DNA of 64,000 nucleotides from Rhizobium sp. L43 (GTDB lineage: Bacteria > Pseudomonadota > Alphaproteobacteria > Rhizobiales > Rhizobiaceae): positions 1-64,000 of the forward strand of contig NZ_NWSQ01000012.1 of NCBI RefSeq assembly GCF_002531725.1, in the 5' to 3' direction. Shown one piece after another: positions 1-8,202 of this stretch (position 1 is its first letter; the number at the start of each line of letters is the position of its first letter). A program made the translations under genes and the position numbers. Below the pieces are notes generated by a model, which saw only the letters and a list, made by a program, of their open reading frames with translations, was not told where the DNA came from and ran no database searches.

Positions 1-609
1 GACGCGCGATGGCATCGGCCAACCAACGGCCTGAAACGCATTAGATTCGAAAGCTTCACATACTCTGAGGTGCCCCGCAGGGGCCTCGAAGGGCGAGGGC
101 GGCCACTCCGCTGCAGGTCTCCATCCGTGCACTCCGCCACGGCATACAAAAAGAAAGCCGGCGCAAGGCCGGCTAAGACGAACGCGGCTGGACAGGGGAT
201 ACTGGCCGGTTCCAAGCACTTCGTGACTGAACAATAACTTTCACTACATGCCGAGGCAGCAAAAAAGGGGCGCAACGAGAACACCCGGAGACGGCTCCGC
301 AAAGGGGTGGGCGGCGGGGCGGATGCCGGTGCTGGCCTCGGCTTTCTTATCGGGCATTAACATCACCGGATGATGACATCCGAAACCGGCGGCGGTCTTT
401 CTTTTCAGCGGAAGGGCGGCTTTTCGCAAAGATCCAATGCCGGCTAACCCGCCCGCGTCAGCGGGCCTTCCGCGTCAGCGGGCCGTCCCGTTGGCGGTCA
501 ACGGTGTTAGCAAGGCGCGAATGCACTGTTCACGTTCCCAAGGATGTTAAAGCGTCATCAAGGGACTATATAGCGAGCAAAATACTTGGATAATTCTCAA
601 GAGTTCCGC
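1..609. other. Gene-poor leading segment
   Basis: I see no convincing protein gene before the first ABC gene. The stretch holds a GC-rich hairpin near 68-88, a leftward intrinsic terminator at 147-174, and a short direct repeat around 445-485 in which a CGCGTCAGCGGGCC block occurs twice. A 61-codon leftward frame at 244-429 starts with TTG, lacks a ribosome site and has poor coding character, so it is not called. Confidence 0.5.
147..174 (-). terminator. Rho-independent terminator, possibly ending a small RNA
   Basis: Read leftward, a perfect 7-bp stem (AGCCGGC/GCCGGCT) with a 5-nt loop is followed by TTTCTTTTTG, the classic intrinsic terminator layout. No protein gene ends just upstream of it on this strand. 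The roughly 60-100 nt before it (about 175-245) could therefore be a small non-coding transcript. The terminator shape is directly visible; the RNA is inference. Confidence 0.55.
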
Positions 610-1536
610 ATGGCCCCCATCATTTCTGTTCAGAACCTCACCAAGACCTACGCCAACGGGTTCGAGGCCCTGAAAGGCATCAACCTCGACGTCGAAAAGG
701 GCGAGATCCTGGCGCTGCTCGGGCCGAACGGCGCGGGCAAGACAACGCTGATCTCGATCATCTGCGGCATCGCCAATCCGAGCGGCGGCCAAGTATTGGT
801 CGCCGGCCACGACGTCGTGAAGGATTTTCGCGCCACGCGGGGGATGATCGGTCTGGTGCCGCAGGAACTGACCACCGACCAATTCGAAACGGTGTTCAAT
901 ACCGTCAGCTTTTCGCGCGGCCTGCACGGCAAGAAAGCCAATCCCGCCCATATCGAGAAGGTGCTGCGTGCGCTCTCGCTGTGGGACAAGAAGGACAATA
1001 TGCTGCGCCAGCTCTCCGGCGGCATGAAGCGGCGGGTGCTGATCGCCAAGGCGCTGTCGCATGAGCCGGATATTCTTTTCCTCGACGAACCCACCGCCGG
1101 CGTCGACGTGACGCTGCGCAAGGACATGTGGCATGTCGTCGAAGAGCTTCGGGCCTCCGGCGTCACCATCATTCTGACCACGCACTATATCGAAGAGGCT
1201 GAGGAAATCGCCGACCGCGTCGGCGTCATCAATGGCGGGCAATTGCTGCTTGTCGAGAACAAGGCGGCGCTGATGGCCAAGCTCGGCCGCAAGCAGCTCA
1301 TTCTCGATCTGACCGAACCGCTGAGCCGCTTGCCGGATTGTTTTGCCGGCAACGGACTGACGCTGGAAGCGGACGGCAACCGGCTGACTTATGATTTCGA
1401 CACCGACAACGAGCAGGAAAGCATCGCGGCACTGCTGACGCGGCTCGGCGAGAACAATATTCATTTCAAGGATCTGTCGACGCGGCAGAGTTCGCTCGAA
1501 GATATCTTCGTGGCGCTGGTGGGAGCGGGCAAATGA
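610..1536 (+). CDS. ABC-2 type exporter, ATP-binding subunit
   Basis: This is a 308-residue ATPase of the NodI/YadG-like (DRA) exporter group. Walker A GPNGAGKTT, signature LSGGMKRR and Walker B ILFLDEPTAG are all present in the N-terminal 190 residues, followed by the accessory C-terminal domain typical of the group. A TTG start 24 bp upstream is possible, but ATG at 610 follows an AAGAG ribosome site. The gene overlaps the next by 4 bp (ATGA), so the two form one operon encoding a two-component exporter. The substrate cannot be read from sequence; other members move drugs, polysaccharide or lipo-oligosaccharide. Confidence 0.9.
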   Translation: MAPIISVQNLTKTYANGFEALKGINLDVEKGEILALLGPNGAGKTTLISIICGIANPSGGQVLVAGHDVVKDFRATRGMIGLVPQELTTDQFETVFNTVSFSRGLHGKKANPAHIEKVLRALSLWDKKDNMLRQLSGGMKRRVLIAKALSHEPDILFLDEPTAGVDVTLRKDMWHVVEELRASGVTIILTTHYIEEAEEIADRVGVINGGQLLLVENKAALMAKLGRKQLILDLTEPLSRLPDCFAGNGLTLEADGNRLTYDFDTDNEQESIAALLTRLGENNIHFKDLSTRQSSLEDIFVALVGAGK

Positions 1537-2294
1537 ACGTCGAAGCGGTCAAATCGATCTATTTCTTCGAGATGGCGCGCACGCGCCGCACGCTACTGCA
1601 GAGCGTCATCTCGCCCGTCATCTCGACATCGCTCTACTTCATCGTCTTCGGTGCGGCGGTCGGCTCGCGTATCCAGGAGGTGGAGGGCGTGTCCTACGGC
1701 GCCTTCATCACGCCCGGCCTGATCATGCTGACGCTGCTCGGTCAGTGCATCAGCAACGGCTCGTTCGGCATCTATTTCCCGAAATTCACCGGCACGATCT
1801 ACGAGGTGCTTTCGGCGCCGGTGGCGATGACGGAGATCCTGCTCGGTTATGTCGGGGCGGCGGCGACCAAGGGCATGCTCATCGGCTTCATCATCCTTCT
1901 TACAGCCAATCTCTTCGTCGATGTCAGGATCGAGCATCCCTTCATGATGATCCTGTTCTTCCTCTTGACGGCCGTCACCTTCAGCCTGTTCGGCTTCATG
2001 ATCGGCATCTGGGCCGGCAATTTCGAACAGCTGAACCTCATTCCGATGCTGGTCGTGCCGCCGCTGACTTTCCTCGGCGGCAGCTTCTATTCGGTCAACA
2101 TGCTGCCGCCCTTCTGGCAGGCGGTCAGCCACCTCAATCCGGTGCTTTATCTCGTCAGCGGCTTCCGTTGGAGTTTCTACGGGATAGCCGACGTCAACCC
2201 GGCGATCAGCCTAGCGATGATCACGGTGTTCCTGCTGATCTGCCTGGGAACACTCGCCTGGATTTTCAAGACCGGTTACCGGCTGCGCAACTGA
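1533..2294 (+). CDS. ABC-2 type exporter, permease subunit
   Basis: This 253-residue integral membrane protein has about six hydrophobic segments and the ABC-2 conserved region FLGGSFYSVNMLPP near residue 180, as in YadH and NodJ. It starts inside the stop of the ATPase gene (ATGA), giving translational coupling. It should form a homodimeric channel energised by the upstream ATPase. It is not near nod genes, so a nodulation-factor role is not implied. Confidence 0.9.
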   Translation: MNVEAVKSIYFFEMARTRRTLLQSVISPVISTSLYFIVFGAAVGSRIQEVEGVSYGAFITPGLIMLTLLGQCISNGSFGIYFPKFTGTIYEVLSAPVAMTEILLGYVGAAATKGMLIGFIILLTANLFVDVRIEHPFMMILFFLLTAVTFSLFGFMIGIWAGNFEQLNLIPMLVVPPLTFLGGSFYSVNMLPPFWQAVSHLNPVLYLVSGFRWSFYGIADVNPAISLAMITVFLLICLGTLAWIFKTGYRLRN

Positions 2295-2405
2295 TCGTTT
2301 TCTGAAGAAGCCATCGGAAAAACTCGATGACGTCATCGGTTTCTTCCGTTTTTCTTCCGCTCCGGCCTGGGGCATCTGCTGCGCCAGCCAAGAAGGAGAC
2401 GGCAG

Positions 2406-3143
2406 ATGACGGATATCAGGATCGAAGGCGCGAAGATCATTATTGTTGGCGGCAGTTCTGGAATGGGGCTGGCGCTGGCGCGGCGTTTGCTCGGGGAAGG
2501 GGCGGCGGTGACGATCGCAGGACGCAGCGAGGATAGGCTTGCGGCGGCCCGCCGCGATCTCGATGACCATCCTGGACTGGCGACGATTGCCGTCGATATA
2601 TCGCGGGAGGAAGAGGTCGCGGCGCTGTTCCGCAATAGCGGGCCGGTCGATCACATCGTCAGCACGGCGGCCGATATCGAGGGGGCCTATCAGCTGCTGC
2701 CTTCGATCGAACTTGCGGCGGCGCAAAGGGTGATCGAGAGTAAATTCTACGGGCCGCTGCTGCTGGCGAAATATGGCGCCGCCCATTTGCCGCCCTCAGG
2801 ATCGATCACCTACACGTCAGGTATCGCGGCCTACCGGCCTGCGGCGCGGGGATCGGTGGTCGCAGCCGTCAATGCAGCGCTGGAAGGCCTGGTCAGGGCG
2901 CTGGCGATCGAGCTGGCGCCGATCCGGATCAACGCGGTGTCGCCGGGATGGGTGGATACGCCGATCTGGAGCTACGTCGCCGGCGATGCCAAGCAGGCAA
3001 CGCTTGATGCAATGGCTGCGCGACTGCCGGCTGGACGTGTCGGCAGGCCCGGGGATATTGCCGACGCGATCCGCTTCCTGATCGGCAACGGCTTCACCAC
3101 AGGCACTATCCTGCACGTTGAAGGCGGGCATCGGCTGGTTTGA
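2406..3143 (+). CDS. SDR-family protein with degenerate active site
   Basis: This 245-residue Rossmann protein starts with the cofactor loop GGSSGMG (residues 15-21) and has the late NAVSPGWVDTP segment and a C-terminal VEGGH, all classical SDR marks. The usual YxxxK catalytic pair aligns to V-A-A-V-N in the GSVVAAVNAALEGL segment, so both Tyr and Lys appear to be lost, while the preceding Ser (TSG) remains. It may be a non-catalytic binding protein or use other residues. A GGAGAC ribosome site precedes ATG 2406. Its 3' end overlaps the convergent LysR gene by 38 bp. Confidence 0.85.
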   Translation: MTDIRIEGAKIIIVGGSSGMGLALARRLLGEGAAVTIAGRSEDRLAAARRDLDDHPGLATIAVDISREEEVAALFRNSGPVDHIVSTAADIEGAYQLLPSIELAAAQRVIESKFYGPLLLAKYGAAHLPPSGSITYTSGIAAYRPAARGSVVAAVNAALEGLVRALAIELAPIRINAVSPGWVDTPIWSYVAGDAKQATLDAMAARLPAGRVGRPGDIADAIRFLIGNGFTTGTILHVEGGHRLV

Positions 3144-4029
3144 CGGGCTGAAGGTTTTCGGACGCTGATGCCAGCAGGAGAGAAAGCGCCGACGGCTGGA
3201 CACGCCGGCGGCGCCACATCATGATCAGCGAAGCGGCAGGTGGATTGCCCGGCCATGGCAGTTCGACGACGTCGTCCCGTGTTGCCGCCTGGCCGAGTGC
3301 AAGGCGCGGCACAAGGCCGTAACCGGTGCCGGATGAAACGAGTCGGATGATCGTCGCGATGCTGTCTGCCTCGGTGACGATCGGTGGTGTGGCGATGCTC
3401 GCCTCGGCAAAAGCGGTCTCGAACAGGTGACGGTAGACGCAGCCGATTTCAGTGGCGACGAAGGACGCCGTGCTCAGTGCGGCGAGGCTTGCGGGTGGTC
3501 GGGCTTGCGAATCGCTGCCGGCAATCAGCACCAGCGGTTCGCTGCAGATGCGGCGCGTCAAGAAGCGTTCATCCTGCTGCCCGCGATCGAAGGTGAAGGC
3601 GACATCGATCGAGCCGTGCTGCAATTGCGCCAGCAATTCGCCGCTGTTACCGATCTTGAGCTTGAGGCCAAAGCGGGGGTTCTTCTTGCGAAAGAGTGAC
3701 AGCCAGGGCGCCAGCCTTTCGGTGGCGATGGTTTCGAGCGTACCCAGGGTAAGGGACAGTTCGGCGCAGCCGGCTGCCGCGCTGACGGCGGTCTTCGCCT
3801 CGTCGTTCAGCGCCAATATCTCTTCGGCATAGGCCTTGAGGGCCGCGCCTGCCGGTGTCGGGACGACGCCCTGTCGGGAGCGGAGGAAGAGCTCCGCGCC
3901 CAGCTCCTGTTCCAGCGCCTGTATCTGGTCGCTGAGGCTCGACTGAGCGAGATTGACCTCGGCAGCGGTGCGCGTGAGGTTTCCATGCCGGATCACTGCG
4001 AGGAATGTCTTCAATTGTCGTGGGTTCAT
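3106..4029 (-). CDS. LysR-family transcriptional regulator
   Basis: This is a 307-residue regulator with an N-terminal winged helix-turn-helix (residues 2-60, with LTRTAAEVNLAQSSLSDQIQ as recognition region) and a periplasmic-binding-like effector domain. It converges on the SDR gene and its last 38 bp overlap that gene's end, so it is unlikely to use the classic divergent LysR arrangement with it. The gene upstream on the same strand is a frameshifted small permease. Target and ligand are unknown. Confidence 0.88.
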   Translation of the reverse strand: MNPRQLKTFLAVIRHGNLTRTAAEVNLAQSSLSDQIQALEQELGAELFLRSRQGVVPTPAGAALKAYAEEILALNDEAKTAVSAAAGCAELSLTLGTLETIATERLAPWLSLFRKKNPRFGLKLKIGNSGELLAQLQHGSIDVAFTFDRGQQDERFLTRRICSEPLVLIAGSDSQARPPASLAALSTASFVATEIGCVYRHLFETAFAEASIATPPIVTEADSIATIIRLVSSGTGYGLVPRLALGQAATRDDVVELPWPGNPPAASLIMMWRRRRVQPSALSLLLASASENLQPVKPADARLQRAG

Positions 4030-4156
4030 ATCGAGCTCCGGTATGGCGCGGAGGCGCCGTGACGCAGGATATCAACAAAGCGGAACCGGCTGCAACGCAG
4101 GAGCATGGGGCGGCGACCTGCTCGTCTTGTGTTGCTGCGTATTGCGCCAGTTCCCA

Positions 4157-4592
4157 TCAGGCGTTGCTGACAAGGACGGCGCCCGAGATGATGAGGAGTG
4201 TGCCGGCGACGAGCTTCATTGTGTCGAGTTCGGAGGCTTCGCCGAGAAAGACGGCGCCGATTGCCAGCGTCACCAGCACGTTGCAGCTCCAGATTGGGGC
4301 GAGTTTCGAGACCGGGACGCCATAAGTGAAAAGCGCATAGCCGATGAGGCCGGTGCCGACGGCAAAGCAGGCACCAGCGGTGGCAGCAAAACCGAGACCT
4401 TGGGCGGTCCAGGGGGCCGGGCGCCAGATCAGGGCGGCAATCAGGCCGGCAAGCGCGCAGGCAGCGCCGAAGGCGATCAGATAGACGGCCGAGCCGGGCT
4501 GATGTGGCGCTCTGCTTCTGGAAGATGGCGGTGATGCCCCAGAAGAAGGCGGGCAGAATGCCGCCGATGACGATCGGCCAGAGTGAATTCAT
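4157..4592 (-). pseudogene. Small EamA/DMT-type permease, frameshifted
   Basis: Translation from ATG 4592 gives MNSLWPIVIGGILPAFFWG and a first membrane helix up to FQKQSA. The reading frame then shifts near 4498-4512. In the shifted frame it continues as a well-formed membrane protein (YLIAFGAACALAGLIAALIW, then IGYALFTYGVPVSKLAPIW) to a stop at 4157. The span of 436 nt is one base more than a whole number of codons, consistent with one extra base or two missing ones. The intact product would be about 144 residues with four to five helices, like half-size DMT permeases. It is either a recent pseudogene or a sequence error. Confidence 0.75.
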
Positions 4593-4758
4593 TGCGAAAC
4601 TCCTGTCGCACCCATGGGTCAAGGCCTCGCCGCGGGCGAGGGCCGGTCGAACATGCGGTGCCACAAGACTAGGAGTTTCTTTTTGCTCTTTGTGGTCTTG
4701 TTGTTCTTGCGCTCAAGCTGGCAGATCCGGTCTCCGCCGTAAAGCGACGGGGCCGCAA

Positions 4759-5460
4759 TTAGTCGCGCATGCGGAGTTCGTCGGTCTGCATCTGGAGCGA
4801 GCCCAGCGTTTCCAGGAAGCTCATGCCGAGCAGGCTCTGGTCGAGCCGGCCATCCTCGGAGACGCTGGCTGCGACATTGTTGCGGACGATCGGGCCGATC
4901 GCTACCTGGTCGAGCGTGACGGGTGCTGCGCGGCCACGGCCGTTGGCAGTCATGACGGTCATGGAGTAGGTGAGGCGGGAGAGGTCGATGCCGATCCGTT
5001 CGGCATCTTCACGTGACAGCGCCACCATGCTGGAGCCGGTATCGACGAGCATCTCGATCGTCTGGCCATTGACCGCGACATCGGCTTCGAAATGGCCGTT
5101 CAGCAGCTTGTGCAGGATGATCTCCTGGCCGCCCTCGCTTGTCGTGACGACGACGGCGTGGCCGGGAACGAGGCCGGCGAGCAGCCGGTTGCCGACGCCG
5201 AGCGCTTCCTGGCGATAGAGATAGACGGTGGCGAGCGCCAGGATGATGACCAGCCAGATCATCATCTGGCGCATCGTTTCGCCAACGCTGCGCCGGCTCG
5301 CCCAGATGCCGGCCGACAGCATCAGCGCGATCGGCAGGAGATAGACGACACGGCCGAAATCATCGCTCTGCAGGCCGAGAATGCGGCCGCTGTCATTGTT
5401 GAGGATCAGCACGGCAAGGCCGATGCCGATCACGACGAGGAAGACGGTCAAACGGATCAT
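4759..5460 (-). CDS. Retroviral-type (clan AA) aspartic protease, membrane-anchored
   Basis: This 233-residue protein has an N-terminal helix (residues 2-20), two further helices near 40-85, and then a single-domain aspartic protease with the active-site motif MLVDTGSSMVALS near residue 140 and the flap-like region TANGRGRAAPV. It matches the alphaproteobacterial TIGR02281 group of putative periplasmic proteases. I take ATG 5460 as start because it overlaps the upstream DUF1289 gene by 4 bp, and the longer frame lacks support. One copy gives half an active site, so dimerisation is expected. Confidence 0.85.
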   Translation of the reverse strand: MIRLTVFLVVIGIGLAVLILNNDSGRILGLQSDDFGRVVYLLPIALMLSAGIWASRRSVGETMRQMMIWLVIILALATVYLYRQEALGVGNRLLAGLVPGHAVVVTTSEGGQEIILHKLLNGHFEADVAVNGQTIEMLVDTGSSMVALSREDAERIGIDLSRLTYSMTVMTANGRGRAAPVTLDQVAIGPIVRNNVAASVSEDGRLDQSLLGMSFLETLGSLQMQTDELRMRD

Positions 5461-5672
5461 AAAGGCCGCTCCGGCCCGGCGAGAGTTGTTTTCATGTGGT
5501 TTGACGCGGCGGCGACGCCTGCAAGCCTTGCGGGCAGCAGCGCCATGATCCGCCTTCGCTCGGTGTCGGAATAGCTCGTCCAACTGCCGATTTCTTGAAG
5601 AGACCGGCCGCAGCCGGCGCAAAATCCGGTGGCTGAAACCAGGGAGCAGAGGTGAATGCAGGGTGTTTGCAT
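5457..5672 (-). CDS. DUF1289 small cysteine-rich protein
   Basis: This 71-residue protein opens with the family signature: TPCIHLCSL, then GFCAGCGRSLQEIGSW and RRRIMALLPARL. The four cysteines in CxxxC and CxxC spacing suggest a small metal-binding knuckle. The family is widespread in proteobacteria and its function is not established. The gene sits 18 bp after cobS and overlaps the protease gene by 4 bp, so the three probably share a transcript. Confidence 0.88.
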   Translation of the reverse strand: MQTPCIHLCSLVSATGFCAGCGRSLQEIGSWTSYSDTERRRIMALLPARLAGVAAASNHMKTTLAGPERPL

Positions 5673-5690
5673 GAGCGATATATCGGAGTT

Positions 5691-6473
5691 TCAAAGAGCC
5701 GTGGCAAGGGCGCAAAGAGTGGCGATCTCGCAAATCTGCTGCGTTGCGCCGAGCGTATCGCCGGTGTGGCCGGCAAGCTTGCGGCGGATGAAAGCGGTGA
5801 AGGCAAATCCTGCGATGCCGGTGGCGAGCAGGCTTGCGACGAGCGGCCGCAGGCCGAAGGCAGGCCAGATCAGAAGTGCCGCGACGAAGCCGGCTGCGGC
5901 GAGCGCAAACTGCATTGCCGGCTCGTCCGGCTGGCCGGTCGAGGCGGCTACGCCATCGGCCTTTGCCGGCGCCAGGCGCTGCCAGTGCCAGGCGATGGCG
6001 CCGCGGCTCAGCGTCGCGACGGCGGGAATGGCAAGGGCGGCAGCGAGTGGCGAGGAATGGCGGGCGATCACAGCAAGCGCGGCTGCGCGGATCGCGAAGG
6101 AGAGGATCAGCGCTATCGCGCCATAGGTGCCGATCCGGCTGTCCTTCATGATGACGAGGCTCTGCTCGCGGCTCTTGCCACCGCCGATGCCATCGGCCGT
6201 ATCGGCCAGGCCGTCCTCGTGCAGCGCGCCGGTGATGAGGACCTGGATGGAAAGCGCGATCAGGGCCGCCATCAGCGGATCGGCGCTGAGCCCCAAAAGC
6301 AGCAGGAGGGAGAGCGCGGGAACGACACCGATGACGATGCCCGCGAAGGGAAAGGCGCGCACCAGCCGGCCGAGCCTGCCGTCATAGCCTTTGAACAGCG
6401 ATTGCGGCATCGGAATGCGGCTGAGGAAGGCGACGGCGCGGGCGGTATCGACTGCATAGTCCTTGATCTTCAT
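5691..6473 (-). CDS. cobS: Adenosylcobinamide-GDP ribazoletransferase (cobalamin synthase)
   Basis: This 260-residue membrane enzyme joins adenosylcobinamide-GDP to alpha-ribazole in the last stage of cobalamin assembly. The family signature is visible as FLSRIPMP near the N terminus, ALHEDGLADTADGIGGG near residue 85 and MKDSRIGTYGA. Several hydrophobic helices follow. ATG 6473 begins the conserved region (MKIKDYAVDT); longer upstream frames are not supported. It is divergent from cobT, which makes the other substrate's precursor. The name cobV is used for this gene in Pseudomonas denitrificans nomenclature. I see no cobalamin riboswitch in the 156-bp gap. Confidence 0.95.
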   Translation of the reverse strand: MKIKDYAVDTARAVAFLSRIPMPQSLFKGYDGRLGRLVRAFPFAGIVIGVVPALSLLLLLGLSADPLMAALIALSIQVLITGALHEDGLADTADGIGGGKSREQSLVIMKDSRIGTYGAIALILSFAIRAAALAVIARHSSPLAAALAIPAVATLSRGAIAWHWQRLAPAKADGVAASTGQPDEPAMQFALAAAGFVAALLIWPAFGLRPLVASLLATGIAGFAFTAFIRRKLAGHTGDTLGATQQICEIATLCALATAL

Positions 6474-6629
6474 TCTGCTTCGTTCTGCCAGAGCTTTCGG
6501 CTTATGGTCGCGGCGGCGCTTTTTGCAGTTGTTCGCCTCGTCCGCCCGCTTTAAGAGAGTTGCCACCCGCAAGGAAGCTGATTTGCGTGGAAAAGACAAG
6601 AATACCGGATTCATAGGAAAACCGCACAG

Positions 6630-7646
6630 ATGAGCGTTTCAGGCCTGCCGTTCGACGATTTCCGTACCCTGCTCCGCGACCTGCCGGGGCCGGATGCCCG
6701 GGCGCTGGTGGCCGCGCGCGAACGCGACGCGCAGCTGACCAAGCCGCCGGGCGCGCTCGGACGGCTCGAGGAAATCGCCTTCTGGCTTGCCGCCTGGACA
6801 GGCCGCACACCTGCCGTCAACCGGCCGCTGGTGGCGATCTTTGCCGGCAATCACGGTGTCACCAGGCAGGGCATCACGCCCTTTCCGCCTGCGGTGACGC
6901 AACAGATGGTCGAGAATTTCGCAGCCGGGGGGGCTGCGATCAATCAGATCTGCGTCGCCTATGATCTCGGGCTGAAAGTCTTCGATCTGGCGCTCGATTA
7001 TCCCACCGGCGACATCACCGAGGAGGCAGCCCTTTCCGAGCGCGATTGCGCAGCAACCATGGCCTTCGGCATGGAGGCGATCGCCGGCGGCACCGACCTG
7101 CTTTGCATCGGCGAGATGGGGATCGGCAATACGACGATTGCGGCGGCGATCAACTATGCGCTCTACGGCGGCTCGGCGCGTGACTGGGTGGGGCCGGGCA
7201 CCGGTTCGGAAGGCGAGATGCTGAAGCGCAAGATCGCGGCGGTGGAAAAGGCGGTGGCGCTGCACAGCGATCATCTCGACGATCCGCTGGAGATCATGCG
7301 CCGGCTCGGCGGCCGCGAGATCGCGGCGATGGCCGGCGCCATCCTCGCCGCCCGCATGGAGCGCATTCCCGTGCTGATCGACGGTTATGTCGCAACGGCG
7401 GCGGCGGCGATCCTGAAGGCCGCCAATCCGTCCGCACTCGATCATTGCCTGATCGGCCATGTCTCCGGCGAGCCCGGACATTTGCGCGCAATCGAGATGC
7501 TCGGCAAGACGCCGCTTCTGGCGCTTGGCATGCGGCTCGGCGAAGGCACCGGTGCGGCGCTGGCCGCCGGCATCGTCAAGGCGGCCGCTGCCTGCCATTC
7601 CGGCATGGCGACCTTCGCCCAGGCAGGGGTGACCAACAAACATTGA
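6630..7646 (+). CDS. cobT: Nicotinate-nucleotide:dimethylbenzimidazole phosphoribosyltransferase
   Basis: This 338-residue enzyme converts dimethylbenzimidazole and nicotinate mononucleotide to alpha-ribazole phosphate, the lower ligand of cobalamin. Family marks are KPPGALGRLEEIAFWLA near residue 35, FAGNHGV, then CIGEMGIGNTTIAAA, and the C-terminal catalytic region with the Glu in RLGEGTGAALA. Length is typical. It stands divergent to cobS, so the two genes complete nucleotide-loop assembly. It is called cobU in the P. denitrificans naming. Confidence 0.96.
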   Translation: MSVSGLPFDDFRTLLRDLPGPDARALVAARERDAQLTKPPGALGRLEEIAFWLAAWTGRTPAVNRPLVAIFAGNHGVTRQGITPFPPAVTQQMVENFAAGGAAINQICVAYDLGLKVFDLALDYPTGDITEEAALSERDCAATMAFGMEAIAGGTDLLCIGEMGIGNTTIAAAINYALYGGSARDWVGPGTGSEGEMLKRKIAAVEKAVALHSDHLDDPLEIMRRLGGREIAAMAGAILAARMERIPVLIDGYVATAAAAILKAANPSALDHCLIGHVSGEPGHLRAIEMLGKTPLLALGMRLGEGTGAALAAGIVKAAAACHSGMATFAQAGVTNKH

Positions 7647-7650
7647 GGCC

Positions 7651-7692
7651 GCGGTCGGCGCCGCCGATCCCGCGGTCGGCACTGCCGATCCG
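7651..7692. repeat. Tandem 21-bp duplication after cobT
   Basis: Two adjacent 21-bp units differ at only two positions. They lie 5 bp after the cobT stop in the gap before dgkA. No larger array is present. It is probably a local slippage product. Confidence 0.7.
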
Positions 7693-7805
7693 CCTGCGTT
7701 CGCTTGCGCCGCCGAGGGGGATTCGCTATTTGCGTATTCGCTCATCGAAGGGGAGGCGGCAAGCCTTCCCGGGTCTGTGACGCAACGGCAAGAGGAGAGG
7801 GCGTC

Positions 7806-8189
7806 TTGACCAAGCCTGCGGTGACGAAAGAGACCGGATTTCGGCATTTCCTCGCCGCGGCCAGCTATTCCTGGGCGGGCTTCCTACGGGTGCTGAAAGA
7901 GGCGGCGTTCCGCCAGGAACTTGGTTTTTTCGTCCTTTCCATCGCGGCGCTGGCGCTCGTCGGTGCAAGTGTCGGCGAGATCGTCGTCGCGGTGCTTCTG
8001 TTTCTCGGGCTGTTTTCGATGGAGGCGATGAATACCGCCGTCGAAGAGGTGATCGACCGGATTTCGCCGGAGATTTCGATCGTCGGCAAACATGCCAAGG
8101 ATCTCGGCTCCTTCGCGGTAACCTGCATGATCGCCGCCTGCTGCCTCTATCTCAGCTTCGTGCTCGGCAAGCACCTGCTATTTACCTGA
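7806..8189 (+). CDS. dgkA: Diacylglycerol kinase (prokaryotic DgkA type)
   Basis: This 127-residue inner-membrane enzyme phosphorylates diacylglycerol to phosphatidic acid. The conserved block EAMNTAVEEVIDRI near residue 75 and a three-helix layout are diagnostic, as is the preceding EAAFRQELGFF. I chose TTG 7806 because AGGAGAGG lies 6 bp upstream and the conserved N terminus begins there; an ATG at 7704 would add an unrelated low-quality extension. Length matches the family. It likely recycles diacylglycerol from membrane-derived glucan synthesis. Confidence 0.93.
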   Translation: MTKPAVTKETGFRHFLAAASYSWAGFLRVLKEAAFRQELGFFVLSIAALALVGASVGEIVVAVLLFLGLFSMEAMNTAVEEVIDRISPEISIVGKHAKDLGSFAVTCMIAACCLYLSFVLGKHLLFT

Positions 8190-8202
8190 TTCGGAAAGGC
8201 GT

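Noticed and set aside
244..429. 61-codon leftward ORF near the window start
   Set aside because: TTG start without a ribosome site and an atypical composition.
547..1464. 305-codon leftward frame under the first ABC ATPase gene
   Set aside because: It is a shadow of the sense gene in GC-rich DNA; the sense strand has complete ABC motifs and operon coupling.
6474..6629. Possible cobalamin riboswitch between cobS and cobT
   Set aside because: I could not find the B12-box-like conserved segments, and the gap is short for a riboswitch serving either gene.
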